This document shows, piece by piece, positions 29,037-37,495 of a stretch of 64,000 bases of DNA (its first letter is position 1; the number at the start of each line of letters is the position of its first letter). The position numbers were made by a program, and so were the translations under genes. This stretch comes from Salibacterium halotolerans (GTDB lineage: Bacteria > Bacillota > Bacilli > Bacillales > Marinococcaceae): positions 1 through 64,000 of the forward strand of contig NZ_FOXD01000004.1 of assembly GCF_900115625.1 (NCBI RefSeq). Reading direction: 5' to 3'. Under the pieces are notes generated by a model, which was given only the letters and a program-made list of their open reading frames with translations, searched no databases and was not told the origin of the DNA.

Positions 29037-29123
29037 ACATACACGCCTTGGCGGCTGTTTTACTGTCTACTAACAGTAGTCTATAATAAAGGGGCAGAAA
29101 AGACATGTAGATAGGAAGTGCAT

Positions 29124-30587
29124 ATGAGTAAACGAAAGAACCATGGATATAAAAAGTCAGGAAAAAAGCCAAACCCCGCGAATAAACCGCCAGTCGGAAA
29201 GCGTCAGGCCCACGGCGGCGGTCCGGCAAAAGGAAAAGGTACGGACGGGAAGAAGCCTGTTATCGCGGAGGTTACCTGTTCCGGGTTAACGAATGAGGGA
29301 AAAGGCATCATTCAGTGGGACGGCAAGAAACTGGAGGTGGAGCACCTTCTGCCCGGTGAAACGGCGGAAGTCGCTGTTTCAACGAAGGGGCGGCATACGA
29401 CTGCGCAACTGAAGCGGGTCATCCAGCCTTCAAGCGACCGCGTGGAACCGCCGTGCGTTTATTTCTACGAGTGCGGCGGCTGTCAGCTGCAGCATATGAA
29501 CAATGAGGCGCAGGTGGACTTCAAACAGAAAACCGTGGATGCCTTGATGAAGCCGTTCGGAAAACCACAAGCCATGCTGACGATGGAGCATCCGTATGCG
29601 TACCGCAACAAGAGCCACACAACGTTTGGACTGAGCAGAGACCGGCAGGTGATCGGCGGGCTTTATGCGAGTAATTCCCACGAGATTATCCCGATGGACC
29701 ACTGTCTTATTCACGATCCGAAAGCCGACGAGATCGCCGGGACCATTAAAGGCATTCTACGAACGACGAAACTGCAGCCGTACAACGAAGACACGGGTAA
29801 CGGTTTTCTGCGCCACGTGCTGATAAAGGTCGGCAAAACAAGCGGGCAGATTATGGTGGTGCTCGTTGCCGCCTCTTCTGTCTTTCCTGGCAAAAATAAC
29901 TTTGTCAAAGCACTGCGCAAAGCCCATCCGGAGATCACTACGCTTGTTCATAATGTGAACAATAAAGACACGAGCATGGTACTCGGGGACGAGGAAAAAG
30001 TACTGTTCGGACCGGGTACGATCACCGATACACTGGGCGGGATGGAGTTTGTGATCTCGGCGAAATCGTTCTATCAGGTCAATCCGGTCCAGACGGAGAA
30101 ATTGTATGACAAAGCGATGGAAATGGCAGATTTGACCGGAAAAGAAACGGTGATCGATGCCTACTGTGGTGTTGGTACGATTGGTCTTATTGCCGCCAAA
30201 ACGGCCGGCCGGGTCATCGGAGTGGAGCTGAATAACGATGCTGTCCGCGACGCCATCCGTAATGCCAAACGAAACAGTGTGAAAAACGCCCGGTTTTATC
30301 AGGGCGACGCCGGAAAGTTCATGGTCGAGATGGCAGAGCGGGGAGAGAAGGCCGACGTCGTTATGATGGATCCTCCCCGGAAAGGAAGCGACGAAGCCTT
30401 TTTATCAAGTGTCGTAAAGCTGCAGCCGGAGCGGATCGTATATGTCTCCTGCAACCCGGAAACGCAGGTCCGGGATTTTGAATACCTGGAGAAAAACGGG
30501 TACAACGTTGAAGAAATACAGCCGGTGGACATGTTCCCGCAGACCGTGCATGTAGAATGCTGTGCGTTGCTCGTCAGGGAACAGTGA
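29124..30587 (+). CDS. 23S rRNA (uracil-C5)-methyltransferase, RlmCD/RlmD family
   Basis: 487 residues from ATG 29124 (GTG at 29118 is also possible). The first 45 residues are a Lys/Pro/Gly-rich extension. A TRAM domain (about 50-105) follows. The 4Fe-4S cysteines are seen as CVYFYECGGC plus the Cys in DHCLIHD. SAM fold: VIDAYCGVGTIGLIAAK, MMDPPRKGSD, and catalytic Cys in YVSCNPETQVRDF. It makes m5U in 23S rRNA. The basic extension probably binds RNA. Confidence 0.92.
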   Translation: MSKRKNHGYKKSGKKPNPANKPPVGKRQAHGGGPAKGKGTDGKKPVIAEVTCSGLTNEGKGIIQWDGKKLEVEHLLPGETAEVAVSTKGRHTTAQLKRVIQPSSDRVEPPCVYFYECGGCQLQHMNNEAQVDFKQKTVDALMKPFGKPQAMLTMEHPYAYRNKSHTTFGLSRDRQVIGGLYASNSHEIIPMDHCLIHDPKADEIAGTIKGILRTTKLQPYNEDTGNGFLRHVLIKVGKTSGQIMVVLVAASSVFPGKNNFVKALRKAHPEITTLVHNVNNKDTSMVLGDEEKVLFGPGTITDTLGGMEFVISAKSFYQVNPVQTEKLYDKAMEMADLTGKETVIDAYCGVGTIGLIAAKTAGRVIGVELNNDAVRDAIRNAKRNSVKNARFYQGDAGKFMVEMAERGEKADVVMMDPPRKGSDEAFLSSVVKLQPERIVYVSCNPETQVRDFEYLEKNGYNVEEIQPVDMFPQTVHVECCALLVREQ

Positions 30588-30621
30588 CAAAGAAGCACAT
30601 GGATGGCATTATACCTGAAGA

Positions 30622-30834
30622 GGAGCTGTATCAAAAGGTACAGCTCCTTTTTCAGTAATATAGAAAATTCAACCCAGGCAGAAGCGGAAGGCGGCGACGC
30701 CAGCGGGAAGAGCAGCAGCCGAAGATCCCATCAAACGGCGGTTTACCGTTTGATGTAGCTGAGGCGCTGCCCGCGGCAAGCGTCCGCCTGCAGCGGATGC
30801 CTTCTTAACGTTTAACGATTTTTGATACAGCCCC
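30622..30834. repeat. 213-bp element with GGAGCTGTATCAAAA terminal inverted repeats; left end is a terminator
   Basis: GGAGCTGTATCAAAA (30622-30636) is mirrored by TTTTGATACAGCCCC (30820-30834). The left end itself folds (GGAGCTGTA with TACAGCTCC, then T) and acts as the terminator of the methyltransferase gene. Inside is a perfect 10-base hairpin (CATCAAACGG at 30729 with 30746-30755) and a GC-rich part. A related end occurs at 54572. Confidence 0.65.
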
Positions 30835-30985
30835 TTTTTGTTAGTAGATAACAACCAACAAAAACCCCAACGGAATAAAAAGAAACGTCATGTATTAGTT
30901 GTGGTATGTCATTTTTTCTCTTACACTTTAATCGAATACGAATGGTCATAGAAATAATCATCATTACGCTTAGGAGTGGGATAAG

Positions 30986-31684
30986 ATGAAACGTGTTTCG
31001 ATTTTGGTTGCTGATGATGAAAAAGAAATTGCGGATCTGATCGCCATTCATCTACAAAAGGAAAACTATCATGTCATTCAAGCCTCCGATGGACAGGAAG
31101 CTGTTCATATCATTGAGACTCAGCCGATTGATTTATTAATCCTGGATATTATGATGCCTGAAATGGATGGATATGAAGTGACACGGCACATTCGAGAACA
31201 ATATCACATGCCTATTATATTTTTGAGTGCGAAAACGTCCGATTTTAATAAGGTTCACGGTTTGGCGGTTGGAGCGGACGATTATATAACAAAGCCATTT
31301 AACACGATGGAATTGGCCGCTCGTGTAAACGCTCAACTCAGGCGTTTTATGGTATTAAATCAACCAAAAACCGATCATCAATCAAGCTTGGATTTCGGAG
31401 GATTAGTGATTATTCCTGACGAGCGCACCGTTACCCTGTATGATGAAATCATTGGGCTGACGCCAAAAGAATTTGATATTTTGTACCTGCTGGCGAGTTA
31501 TCCAAAGAAAGTGTTCAGCGTAGAAAATATTTTTCGTAAAGTGTGGGGCGAAGCATACTTTGAAAGTGATAACACGGTTATGGTTCATATTCGAACGTTA
31601 AGAAAAAAACTGAAAGAAGACGCTCGGAAAACGAAATGGATTAAAACCGTTTGGGGAGTGGGGTATACATTTGATGGTAAATAA
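30986..31684 (+). CDS. OmpR-family response regulator (VanR-like)
   Basis: 232 residues. Receiver domain with acidic pair VADDEKE, phospho-Asp in LLILDIMMPEMDG (about 52-56) and Lys in DYITKPF; C-terminal winged helix ending WIKTVWGVGYTFDGK. It overlaps its kinase gene by 11 bases. The best family fit from reading is the VanR/regulator branch; the downstream vanY supports it. Ribosome site AGGAGTGGG. Confidence 0.85.
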   Translation: MKRVSILVADDEKEIADLIAIHLQKENYHVIQASDGQEAVHIIETQPIDLLILDIMMPEMDGYEVTRHIREQYHMPIIFLSAKTSDFNKVHGLAVGADDYITKPFNTMELAARVNAQLRRFMVLNQPKTDHQSSLDFGGLVIIPDERTVTLYDEIIGLTPKEFDILYLLASYPKKVFSVENIFRKVWGEAYFESDNTVMVHIRTLRKKLKEDARKTKWIKTVWGVGYTFDGK

Positions 31685-32789
31685 GATACGTCATTTTCGT
31701 ACAAAGATGGTGGGCTTATTTGGTTTAAGTATGTTTTATTCCGGTGTCATCACGTATGGCATCTATAAAATGCTGCAGCTTTATTATCGCACGATGGTTG
31801 ATTATGGTGACACATTGGCCCAAATCCGTATGTTCATTAACAACATTGGAGATATTACCGTCTTTTTACTTTTTTTCATCCCGCTTTCTATCTTGTTTTT
31901 CTTACGGTTGACTAAGCCTTATTCCGAATATTTCAAGGAATTGTCCGACGGGATTCATGCCCTTGCCAATAGTGACTTTACCCATCGTGTTCCTGTTCGT
32001 TCCAATGACGAGTTTAGTGACATTGCACGTGATATTAACCTGGCAAATGAAGAATTAAAAGAAGCCATTGAAAGAGGAGACTTTTCTGAAAGCAGCAAGG
32101 ATCAGCTGGTCGTCAATCTGGCTCATGATCTGCGGACACCGCTTACCTCTGTTTTAGGATATATCGAAGTGATTCTCAAAGACGGTAATTTAACAGAGGA
32201 GCAGGTAAAGCATTATCTGACAATTGCATTGACGAAATCCCAGCGTCTGGAACGGTTGATCGAAGAGTTGTTTGAAATCACGCGTTTGAATTACGGTAAG
32301 CTGCCGATGAAAAAACAGCCGATTGATGTAAGTGAACTTCTTCACCAATTAAAGGAAGAACTGTATCCTGTTTTTGAAAACAATCAGTTAACAGCCCGAA
32401 TGAATATAACTTCCTCTTTACCAATTACCGGTGATGGTGAACAGTTAGCGCGTGTGTTTGAAAATCTGCTGATGAATGCCAGCCGGTATGGGAGCGATGG
32501 ACAGTTTATTGATGTGAACGGGTTTATGGGTGCGGACGAAGTGGTGGTGCAGGTCGTGAATTATGGCGATTCCATTCCTTCAGAGGAGCTTCCGCATATT
32601 TTTGATATGCTCTATACCGGTGACAAAGCACGAACGCAAAAAGAAGACAGCACAGGCCTTGGTCTGTTTATTGCCAAAAATATTGTCGAGCAGCATAGTG
32701 GAACGATTACTGTGGACAGCGAAGTCATTCGTACGGTGTTTGAAGTACGTCTGCCGCATGGAAATGAGACAGATCATAAGTCTATTTAA
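31674..32789 (+). CDS. sensor histidine kinase (VanS-like)
   Basis: 371 residues. Two membrane helices (about 13-32 and 62-81) around a short 30-residue outer loop, a HAMP-like linker, H-box NLAHDLRTPLTSVLGY (His about 152) and ATPase boxes N (FENLLMNASRYG) and G (TGLGLFIAKNIV). The small outside loop suggests sensing within or near the membrane, as in VanS-type kinases. Starts at ATG 31674 inside the regulator's last codons. Confidence 0.87.
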   Translation: MVNKIRHFRTKMVGLFGLSMFYSGVITYGIYKMLQLYYRTMVDYGDTLAQIRMFINNIGDITVFLLFFIPLSILFFLRLTKPYSEYFKELSDGIHALANSDFTHRVPVRSNDEFSDIARDINLANEELKEAIERGDFSESSKDQLVVNLAHDLRTPLTSVLGYIEVILKDGNLTEEQVKHYLTIALTKSQRLERLIEELFEITRLNYGKLPMKKQPIDVSELLHQLKEELYPVFENNQLTARMNITSSLPITGDGEQLARVFENLLMNASRYGSDGQFIDVNGFMGADEVVVQVVNYGDSIPSEELPHIFDMLYTGDKARTQKEDSTGLGLFIAKNIVEQHSGTITVDSEVIRTVFEVRLPHGNETDHKSI

Positions 32790-32798
32790 CGTACAAGG

Positions 32799-32860
32799 CA
32801 TGGATTTAAGAAAAATTTAAATTTTTCCACGCTTTTTATTTAAACATTTTTGTCTATTTT
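32799..32860 (+). promoter_or_regulatory. operator/promoter copy 1 of the VanR-like regulon
   Basis: About 62 bases nearly identical to 33658-33716. It contains TTTAAG (32805) and TTTAAA (32816), 11 bases apart, and another TTTAAA at 32839. An 11-base direct repeat is the usual binding geometry of OmpR-type regulators. Confidence 0.75.
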
Positions 32861-32913
32861 AAATCTGAGGAGGAAGGAGCTGGATATCAAATCATATCAA
32901 AAAGGAGAATAGA

Positions 32914-33546
32914 ATGATGCAAAAACTTAAAAAAACTGCTGTAAGTTTGAGCACTTTAGGATTAGTCGCTGCGGTTACACTGTCTGGAGAGTCCCTTGTA
33001 AGTGCACAGGAAAACTCCAATCAAGGCATTGAAGCTCAGGAGCAGGATTCTGAGGAGCTGCATGCAGGTGCTTTCAAAAAAATAACAGCTGCCGAAGCTC
33101 TGGAAGACAAGGATGTGAAAGCAGCAATGAACCAGGTCTATGATTTGTTTCCAGAAACAGAATCCTATGAGATTAATGCATATGAAAATGTGGTATCTGA
33201 AGAAAATTACGATAAGTATGTGATTCGGCTGAAAGATGATGGAGAGAACTTTTTTCACTTTGCAGTAGATGCAAAAACCGGAGACGTCAGCTATACCATA
33301 CAATCACTAGAGGCTTCGGAAGTACGCTCCTATCCAAACGCAGAAAAAGGGATAGATGAAATCCATGCCGCACACCCGGAGTTAAAGTCTTATGAAATCA
33401 CAGGTGTAAACGTTGTAGACAATTTCATAAAAGACTTCAGCAGATATAACATTACGTTTAGTGATAATGGTTCCAATCAGTCGATGACGTTTGGAATAGA
33501 TGCAAAAACAGGAGAGATTATTCATTCCCCGGAGAACAACGAATAA
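32914..33546 (+). CDS. secreted PepSY-like protein under the VanRS-like system
   Basis: 210 residues. Signal peptide at about 1-32 (LSTLGLVAAVTLSGESLVSAQ). Two repeated units of about 75 residues, each ending in an FAVDAKTGDVSY / FGIDAKTGEIIH pattern as in PepSY domains. Acidic overall. PepSY proteins often inhibit proteases or modulate cell-wall enzymes outside the cell. Lying between the kinase and vanY with the same operator, it is likely co-regulated with vanY. Confidence 0.7.
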   Translation: MMQKLKKTAVSLSTLGLVAAVTLSGESLVSAQENSNQGIEAQEQDSEELHAGAFKKITAAEALEDKDVKAAMNQVYDLFPETESYEINAYENVVSEENYDKYVIRLKDDGENFFHFAVDAKTGDVSYTIQSLEASEVRSYPNAEKGIDEIHAAHPELKSYEITGVNVVDNFIKDFSRYNITFSDNGSNQSMTFGIDAKTGEIIHSPENNE

Positions 33547-33574
33547 CCTGTAGAAAATCCAGGATATAGTCCGG

Positions 33575-33611
33575 CTCCTCCCTCCTCCCTCCTCCCTCCT
33601 CCCTCCCTCCT
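33575..33611. repeat. CCTCCCT microsatellite, G-quadruplex-capable on the minus strand
   Basis: About five units of CCTCCCT run without interruption in a 37-base pure C/T tract. The complementary strand has at least four GGG runs. It sits between the PepSY-like gene and vanY; AGGATA and TATCCT flank it as short inverted arms. Confidence 0.8.
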
Positions 33612-33657
33612 ATCCTGATCATCGCTTCCGCAGAAGGTCATAAGCGGCGTGCACCTT

Positions 33658-33716
33658 CATGGATTTAAGAAAAATTTAAATGTCACCCCGCTTTTTATTT
33701 AAAATTTTTTTTCTAT
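33658..33716 (+). promoter_or_regulatory. operator/promoter copy 2, before vanY
   Basis: Same sequence as 32799-32860 with few changes: TTTAAG at 33664, TTTAAA at 33675 and 33698. Identical relative spacing of all three boxes. Confidence 0.75.
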
Positions 33717-33750
33717 CCTTTCCTTAGTAAGAATTAAGGAGGGACCGTAC

Positions 33751-34629
33751 ATGAAAAAATGGAGATTTTTATTATTGTTGTTGATATGTTTAGGTGTTTC
33801 ACTTGTTTATACAGCCACCCGTCTGCAGGATAATGCAGATGTGGAATTGCAATATGGTAATCAACCTAACGTGTCGAGTGAAGAACAATCAGATGAAAGT
33901 ACCCGGCAGGTAGATGTCACAGAAGATCAAACGAAGCAGGGGAACCTGCTTTTGATCAACAGGGACTATGCAGTGAAACGCGATAGTATAAGGCAGGGTA
34001 TCGTAGATTTATCTACACACCGTGATTTGACGCAGGGGTATGTGCTGCTGGATAACAATATTTCCTTACCAAAGGATATTGCTCGTAAATTTTCCGATAT
34101 GGTCACTGCTGCTGGGAAAGAAGGAGTGAATCATTTTTCAATGACGAGCGGAGTTCGGAGTTTTGAAAAACAAAGGGAACTTTATCAAGAGAAAGGGGCA
34201 AATCTCGCATTACCGGCAGGACATAGTGAACACAATGCAGGGCTGGCCCTTGATGTAGGCTCTACGCAAGAATCGATGTATAACGCACCAGAAGCAAAAT
34301 GGATAGAAGAGAACGCTTGGAAACATGGGTTTATTTTACGTTATCCAGAAGGTAAAGTTGATGTTACAGGAATCGAATATGAACCTTGGCATATTCGCTA
34401 TGTTGGTTTACCGCATAGTGCAATTATGAAGGAGAAAAATTTTGTTTTAGAGGAGTATTTGAATCATCTCAAACAAAAAAAGAAAATGTCAGTTGACGTG
34501 GACGGGAAAGCATATACGGTGTCTTATCACTCATTTTCCGAAAACATGACGATTGATATACCGGAACATCTCGAATATAAGATTTCAGGAAACAATATGA
34601 ATGGCGTTATCGTGACGGTGTTCGAATAA
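33751..34629 (+). CDS. vanY: D-alanyl-D-alanine carboxypeptidase, VanY type
   Basis: 292 residues. N-terminal membrane anchor (about 6-23). Zinc peptidase M15B domain: SGVRSFEKQRELY, SEHNAGLALDVG (SxHxxGxAxD ligands) and EPWHIRYVG (ExxH). VanY removes the last D-Ala from peptidoglycan precursors. No vanH, vanA or vanX is nearby, so this is more likely a cell-wall remodelling unit than full glycopeptide resistance. A further C-terminal part of about 60 residues follows the catalytic domain. Confidence 0.88.
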   Translation: MKKWRFLLLLLICLGVSLVYTATRLQDNADVELQYGNQPNVSSEEQSDESTRQVDVTEDQTKQGNLLLINRDYAVKRDSIRQGIVDLSTHRDLTQGYVLLDNNISLPKDIARKFSDMVTAAGKEGVNHFSMTSGVRSFEKQRELYQEKGANLALPAGHSEHNAGLALDVGSTQESMYNAPEAKWIEENAWKHGFILRYPEGKVDVTGIEYEPWHIRYVGLPHSAIMKEKNFVLEEYLNHLKQKKKMSVDVDGKAYTVSYHSFSENMTIDIPEHLEYKISGNNMNGVIVTVFE

Positions 34630-34755
34630 TTTATAGTTCCTTTACTTATTTAACAGGGAATCGATGGCTGAAGTCGAGCAATATAGCCTGACCTTCTTTC
34701 GTCAGCTGTGCTACACTATCGATAGATGATACAGACGAACGAATGAGGGGTGTTT

Positions 34756-35445
34756 ATGAGAAAGCCATCCATTTTGGTAGTCGAAGATGAAGAGAAAATC
34801 GCCCGGGTACTGGAGCTCGAACTTGAGTACGAAGGGTACCGTGTGGTCAAAGCGCATGACGGGCTGGAGGGAATCGAGCAGTTCCGCAAAGAGACGTGGG
34901 AACTTATTATACTCGATGTTATGCTTCCCGGGATGAGCGGGGTGGATTTGCTGCGGCGGATTCGTTCCGGCGGGGATCCGACTCCTGTTATCATGCTGAC
35001 GGCAAAAGATGAGCTGGAGGATAAGGTGAAAGGGCTGGATCTGGGTGCGAACGATTATGTCACCAAGCCGTTTCAGATTGAGGAACTGCTGGCGAGAATC
35101 CGTGCCGCCCTGCGGACAAATGCGTTGGAAGCAGAAGACGCGCACGCGATGCGCGCCGCTGATCTAACCGTGAACGAGTCCACCCATGAAGTCTTCCGCG
35201 GCGGGGATCCGATTCAGCTTACGGCAAAGGAATTTTCCCTGCTTGCTTATTTTATGCACAACCAGCGTCAGGTACTGAACCGGGAACAGCTTCTGGAACG
35301 CGTCTGGGGCTATGATTACGACGGGGACACCAATATTGTGGAAGTGTACGTCAGGTACTTGCGCAATAAAATGGATAAAGGCTATGATCCGCAGCTTCTT
35401 CACACGGTGAGAGGTGTCGGGTATGTGCTGAAGGACCCGAGATGA
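34756..35445 (+). CDS. OmpR-family response regulator (ArlR/CssR-like)
   Basis: 229 residues from ATG 34756 after GAGGGGTG; the GTG at 34750 lies in that site. Receiver with VVEDEEKIARVLELEL, phospho-Asp in LIILDVMLPGMSG, and DYVTKPF; C-terminal winged helix with RVWGYDYDGDTNIVEVYV. Its stop overlaps the kinase start (ATGA). Confidence 0.92.
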   Translation: MRKPSILVVEDEEKIARVLELELEYEGYRVVKAHDGLEGIEQFRKETWELIILDVMLPGMSGVDLLRRIRSGGDPTPVIMLTAKDELEDKVKGLDLGANDYVTKPFQIEELLARIRAALRTNALEAEDAHAMRAADLTVNESTHEVFRGGDPIQLTAKEFSLLAYFMHNQRQVLNREQLLERVWGYDYDGDTNIVEVYVRYLRNKMDKGYDPQLLHTVRGVGYVLKDPR

Positions 35446-36794
35446 AGCTGACGAATAAGATACATGTTTTCACGACGGTATTGTTTATTTTTCTTCTTAT
35501 TCTGATCAATATGGCGGTCTATTTTTCTTTTAAACATATTATGTTCGAGACGGAAGTCGAGCAGGTCCGGCAGGAGGCGGAGCAGGTCGTGGCGGGAGTC
35601 AGTGATAATCAGAATGCTGCCGCATCCCGCGATCTGCTGCGTGCTTATGTGCCGCCCGGCGGCATGCTGCATATTGTGCTTCAAAACAGCAGTTCGGACA
35701 CACTGGTCACAGGGGGAAGCGGACAGGTGCTTCCCGGTCAGGACACCCGCTATTACGAAGAGAGTATCGCCGAAGTCCGCTGGATAGAAGGCACTCCGCA
35801 TGCGTTTGCAGCGCTGCCTGTCGTGTGGACAGGCGGAGAAGTCGCTTCCCTGCAGCTGACCGAATCGATACAGGCTGCGGCGGAAAATCTAGCGCTGCTC
35901 CGGATTGTTCTGTTCGTTGTGTCTGTGCTGGCGGTGGTGCCTCTGTTTATCTCGGCGAGGATATTGAGCAATCTCGTGACCAGGCCGATAACGTCGCTGA
36001 TTCAGACGATGAATCATATCCGGCAGAGCGGCAGGTTTCAGCAGATTGAGACGCCGAAACAGACGAGGGATGAACTGTCGCAGATGACAGAGACGTTTAA
36101 TCAAATGATCCACCAGCTGCAGACGAACTATGAACGGCAGGAGCAGTTCGTATCGAATGCATCCCACGAATTAAAAACGCCGCTCACTGTTATTGAGTCC
36201 TATTCCAGCTTGTTAAAGCGACGCGGTATGGAGGATGAGGTTCTTTTTAACGAATCGGTGGAAGCCATTCAATCCGAAGCGGAACGGATGCGGGGGTTGA
36301 CCCGGCAGCTGCTGCTTCTGGCGAGGAAAGATGAACAGTGGAATATGGAGTGGGAGGACTATGACATTTCACAGATTCTGGAGTCCATGACCCAGGCGTT
36401 TGAGAGAGCCTACGAACGCCGGGTGATATTTGAAGGATTCGGGGAATTAAATGTGAGAACGGATGAACAGAAGTTGAAGCAGCTGCTCTACATTTTTATG
36501 GACAATGCCCGCAAGTACAGCGATGCCCCCATCGAAGTGCGGGCGGAGCGGATTGAAGATAAGGCCGGTATCAGGATCACTGACGACGGCATAGGCATAC
36601 CGGCAGAGCAGCTGGACAAGGTGTTTGACCGCTTTTATCAGGTGGATGAAGCCAGATCTTCCAAATCTGAAGGCTTCGGCCTCGGATTGTCCCTGGCCGA
36701 AGAGCTGTCGCGTGCGCTTGGTGCAGAGATTCAGTTGGAAAGTGAAGAAGGAAACGGAACGACTGCATCGATTTTTCTGCCCCTTTCTCAGTGA
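35442..36794 (+). CDS. sensor histidine kinase (ArlS-like)
   Basis: 450 residues. Helix 1 (about 9-28), an extracellular domain of about 120 residues, helix 2 (about 150-170), HAMP, H-box SNASHELKTPLTVIESY (His about 243) and ATPase boxes IFMDNARKYS, DDGIGIP and GFGLGLSLAEEL. Followed by two PepSY proteins that carry possible binding sites for its regulator. Confidence 0.92.
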   Translation: MKLTNKIHVFTTVLFIFLLILINMAVYFSFKHIMFETEVEQVRQEAEQVVAGVSDNQNAAASRDLLRAYVPPGGMLHIVLQNSSSDTLVTGGSGQVLPGQDTRYYEESIAEVRWIEGTPHAFAALPVVWTGGEVASLQLTESIQAAAENLALLRIVLFVVSVLAVVPLFISARILSNLVTRPITSLIQTMNHIRQSGRFQQIETPKQTRDELSQMTETFNQMIHQLQTNYERQEQFVSNASHELKTPLTVIESYSSLLKRRGMEDEVLFNESVEAIQSEAERMRGLTRQLLLLARKDEQWNMEWEDYDISQILESMTQAFERAYERRVIFEGFGELNVRTDEQKLKQLLYIFMDNARKYSDAPIEVRAERIEDKAGIRITDDGIGIPAEQLDKVFDRFYQVDEARSSKSEGFGLGLSLAEELSRALGAEIQLESEEGNGTTASIFLPLSQ

Positions 36795-36801
36795 ATTCTC
36801 A
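36785..36801 (+). promoter_or_regulatory. TTCTCA direct repeat, candidate regulator site before the first PepSY gene
   Basis: TTCTCA at 36785-36790 and 36796-36801, 11 bases apart, overlapping the end of the kinase gene. Same box as at 37419 and 37441. Confidence 0.5.
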
Positions 36802-36838
36802 TGTTCCTTTTGTAATATGGAACTAGAGGTGAAAAAAC

Positions 36839-37405
36839 ATGAAATATACGATATCCATCGCTCTTGTGACGGTTTTTCTCGTTTTAGCCGGTTGGCAGGG
36901 TTTCCGGCTGTGGGGTGGAGAGGAAAGGGTGTCCGCAGAGGATGTACGGCAGAAAGTAGAAGAGCAGTACAGTGGAAGCATCACGGGCATCCGGCGTGAG
37001 GGGAACCAGTACCTGGTTTCTTTATCGAAGGAAACCGGGAAGTATGAGCTCGAGGTTTCCCGAGAGGATGGGAACGTCCTCCGGATGGAGCAGACCCAGG
37101 CCGCCCCCTCTGAAGATAACACGGCCGGAACATCCAGCCAATCTCAATCACCGGAAACGCAGGAGGCGCAGGAAACTCCGGAAAAACCGGAAACATCCAA
37201 AAAAACCCCGGAACCCATGACGAAGGAGCAGGCAGAAACGATTGCGTTGGAACGTGTATCCGGCACTGTGGATGATATTGAACGAGAGTCTTCGGAAAGC
37301 GGCTCTTTCTTTTTAGTTGAAATAGAAAGAGAAGATGAAAGAGAAGCGACGGTGCAGGTAAACAGCATCACCGGAGAGATCATGTCTGTCACGTGGGATG
37401 ACTGA
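36839..37405 (+). CDS. membrane-anchored PepSY-domain protein
   Basis: 188 residues. N-terminal helix (about 4-20) followed by an extracellular PepSY-like unit (about 30-80), a Pro/Glu/Ser/Thr-rich linker (80-125) and a second PepSY domain opening MTKEQAETIALERVSG and closing VNSITGEIMSVTWDD. Ribosome site AGAGGTG. Probably an output or feedback partner of the upstream kinase. Confidence 0.8.
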   Translation: MKYTISIALVTVFLVLAGWQGFRLWGGEERVSAEDVRQKVEEQYSGSITGIRREGNQYLVSLSKETGKYELEVSREDGNVLRMEQTQAAPSEDNTAGTSSQSQSPETQEAQETPEKPETSKKTPEPMTKEQAETIALERVSGTVDDIERESSESGSFFLVEIEREDEREATVQVNSITGEIMSVTWDD

Positions 37406-37418
37406 CATTCTTATCAGA

Positions 37419-37447
37419 TTCTCATTTTTCTTTCCATGAATTCTCAT
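37419..37447 (+). promoter_or_regulatory. TTCTCAT direct repeats before the Asp-rich PepSY gene
   Basis: TTCTCAT at 37419-37425 and 37441-37447, exactly 22 bases (two helical turns) apart, about 50 bases before the gene. Confidence 0.5.
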
Positions 37448-37495
37448 CTTGATTGGTTAAGCTGTAGATAGATTCAATCAAAGGAGGAAAAAAGA

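Noticed and set aside
33575-33611. CRISPR-like repeat
   Set aside because: Unit is only 7 bases with no spacers; a simple microsatellite. No CRISPR array was seen in the window.
30986-34629. Complete vancomycin resistance cluster
   Set aside because: Only VanRS-like and VanY-like genes are present; vanH, the ligase and vanX are missing.
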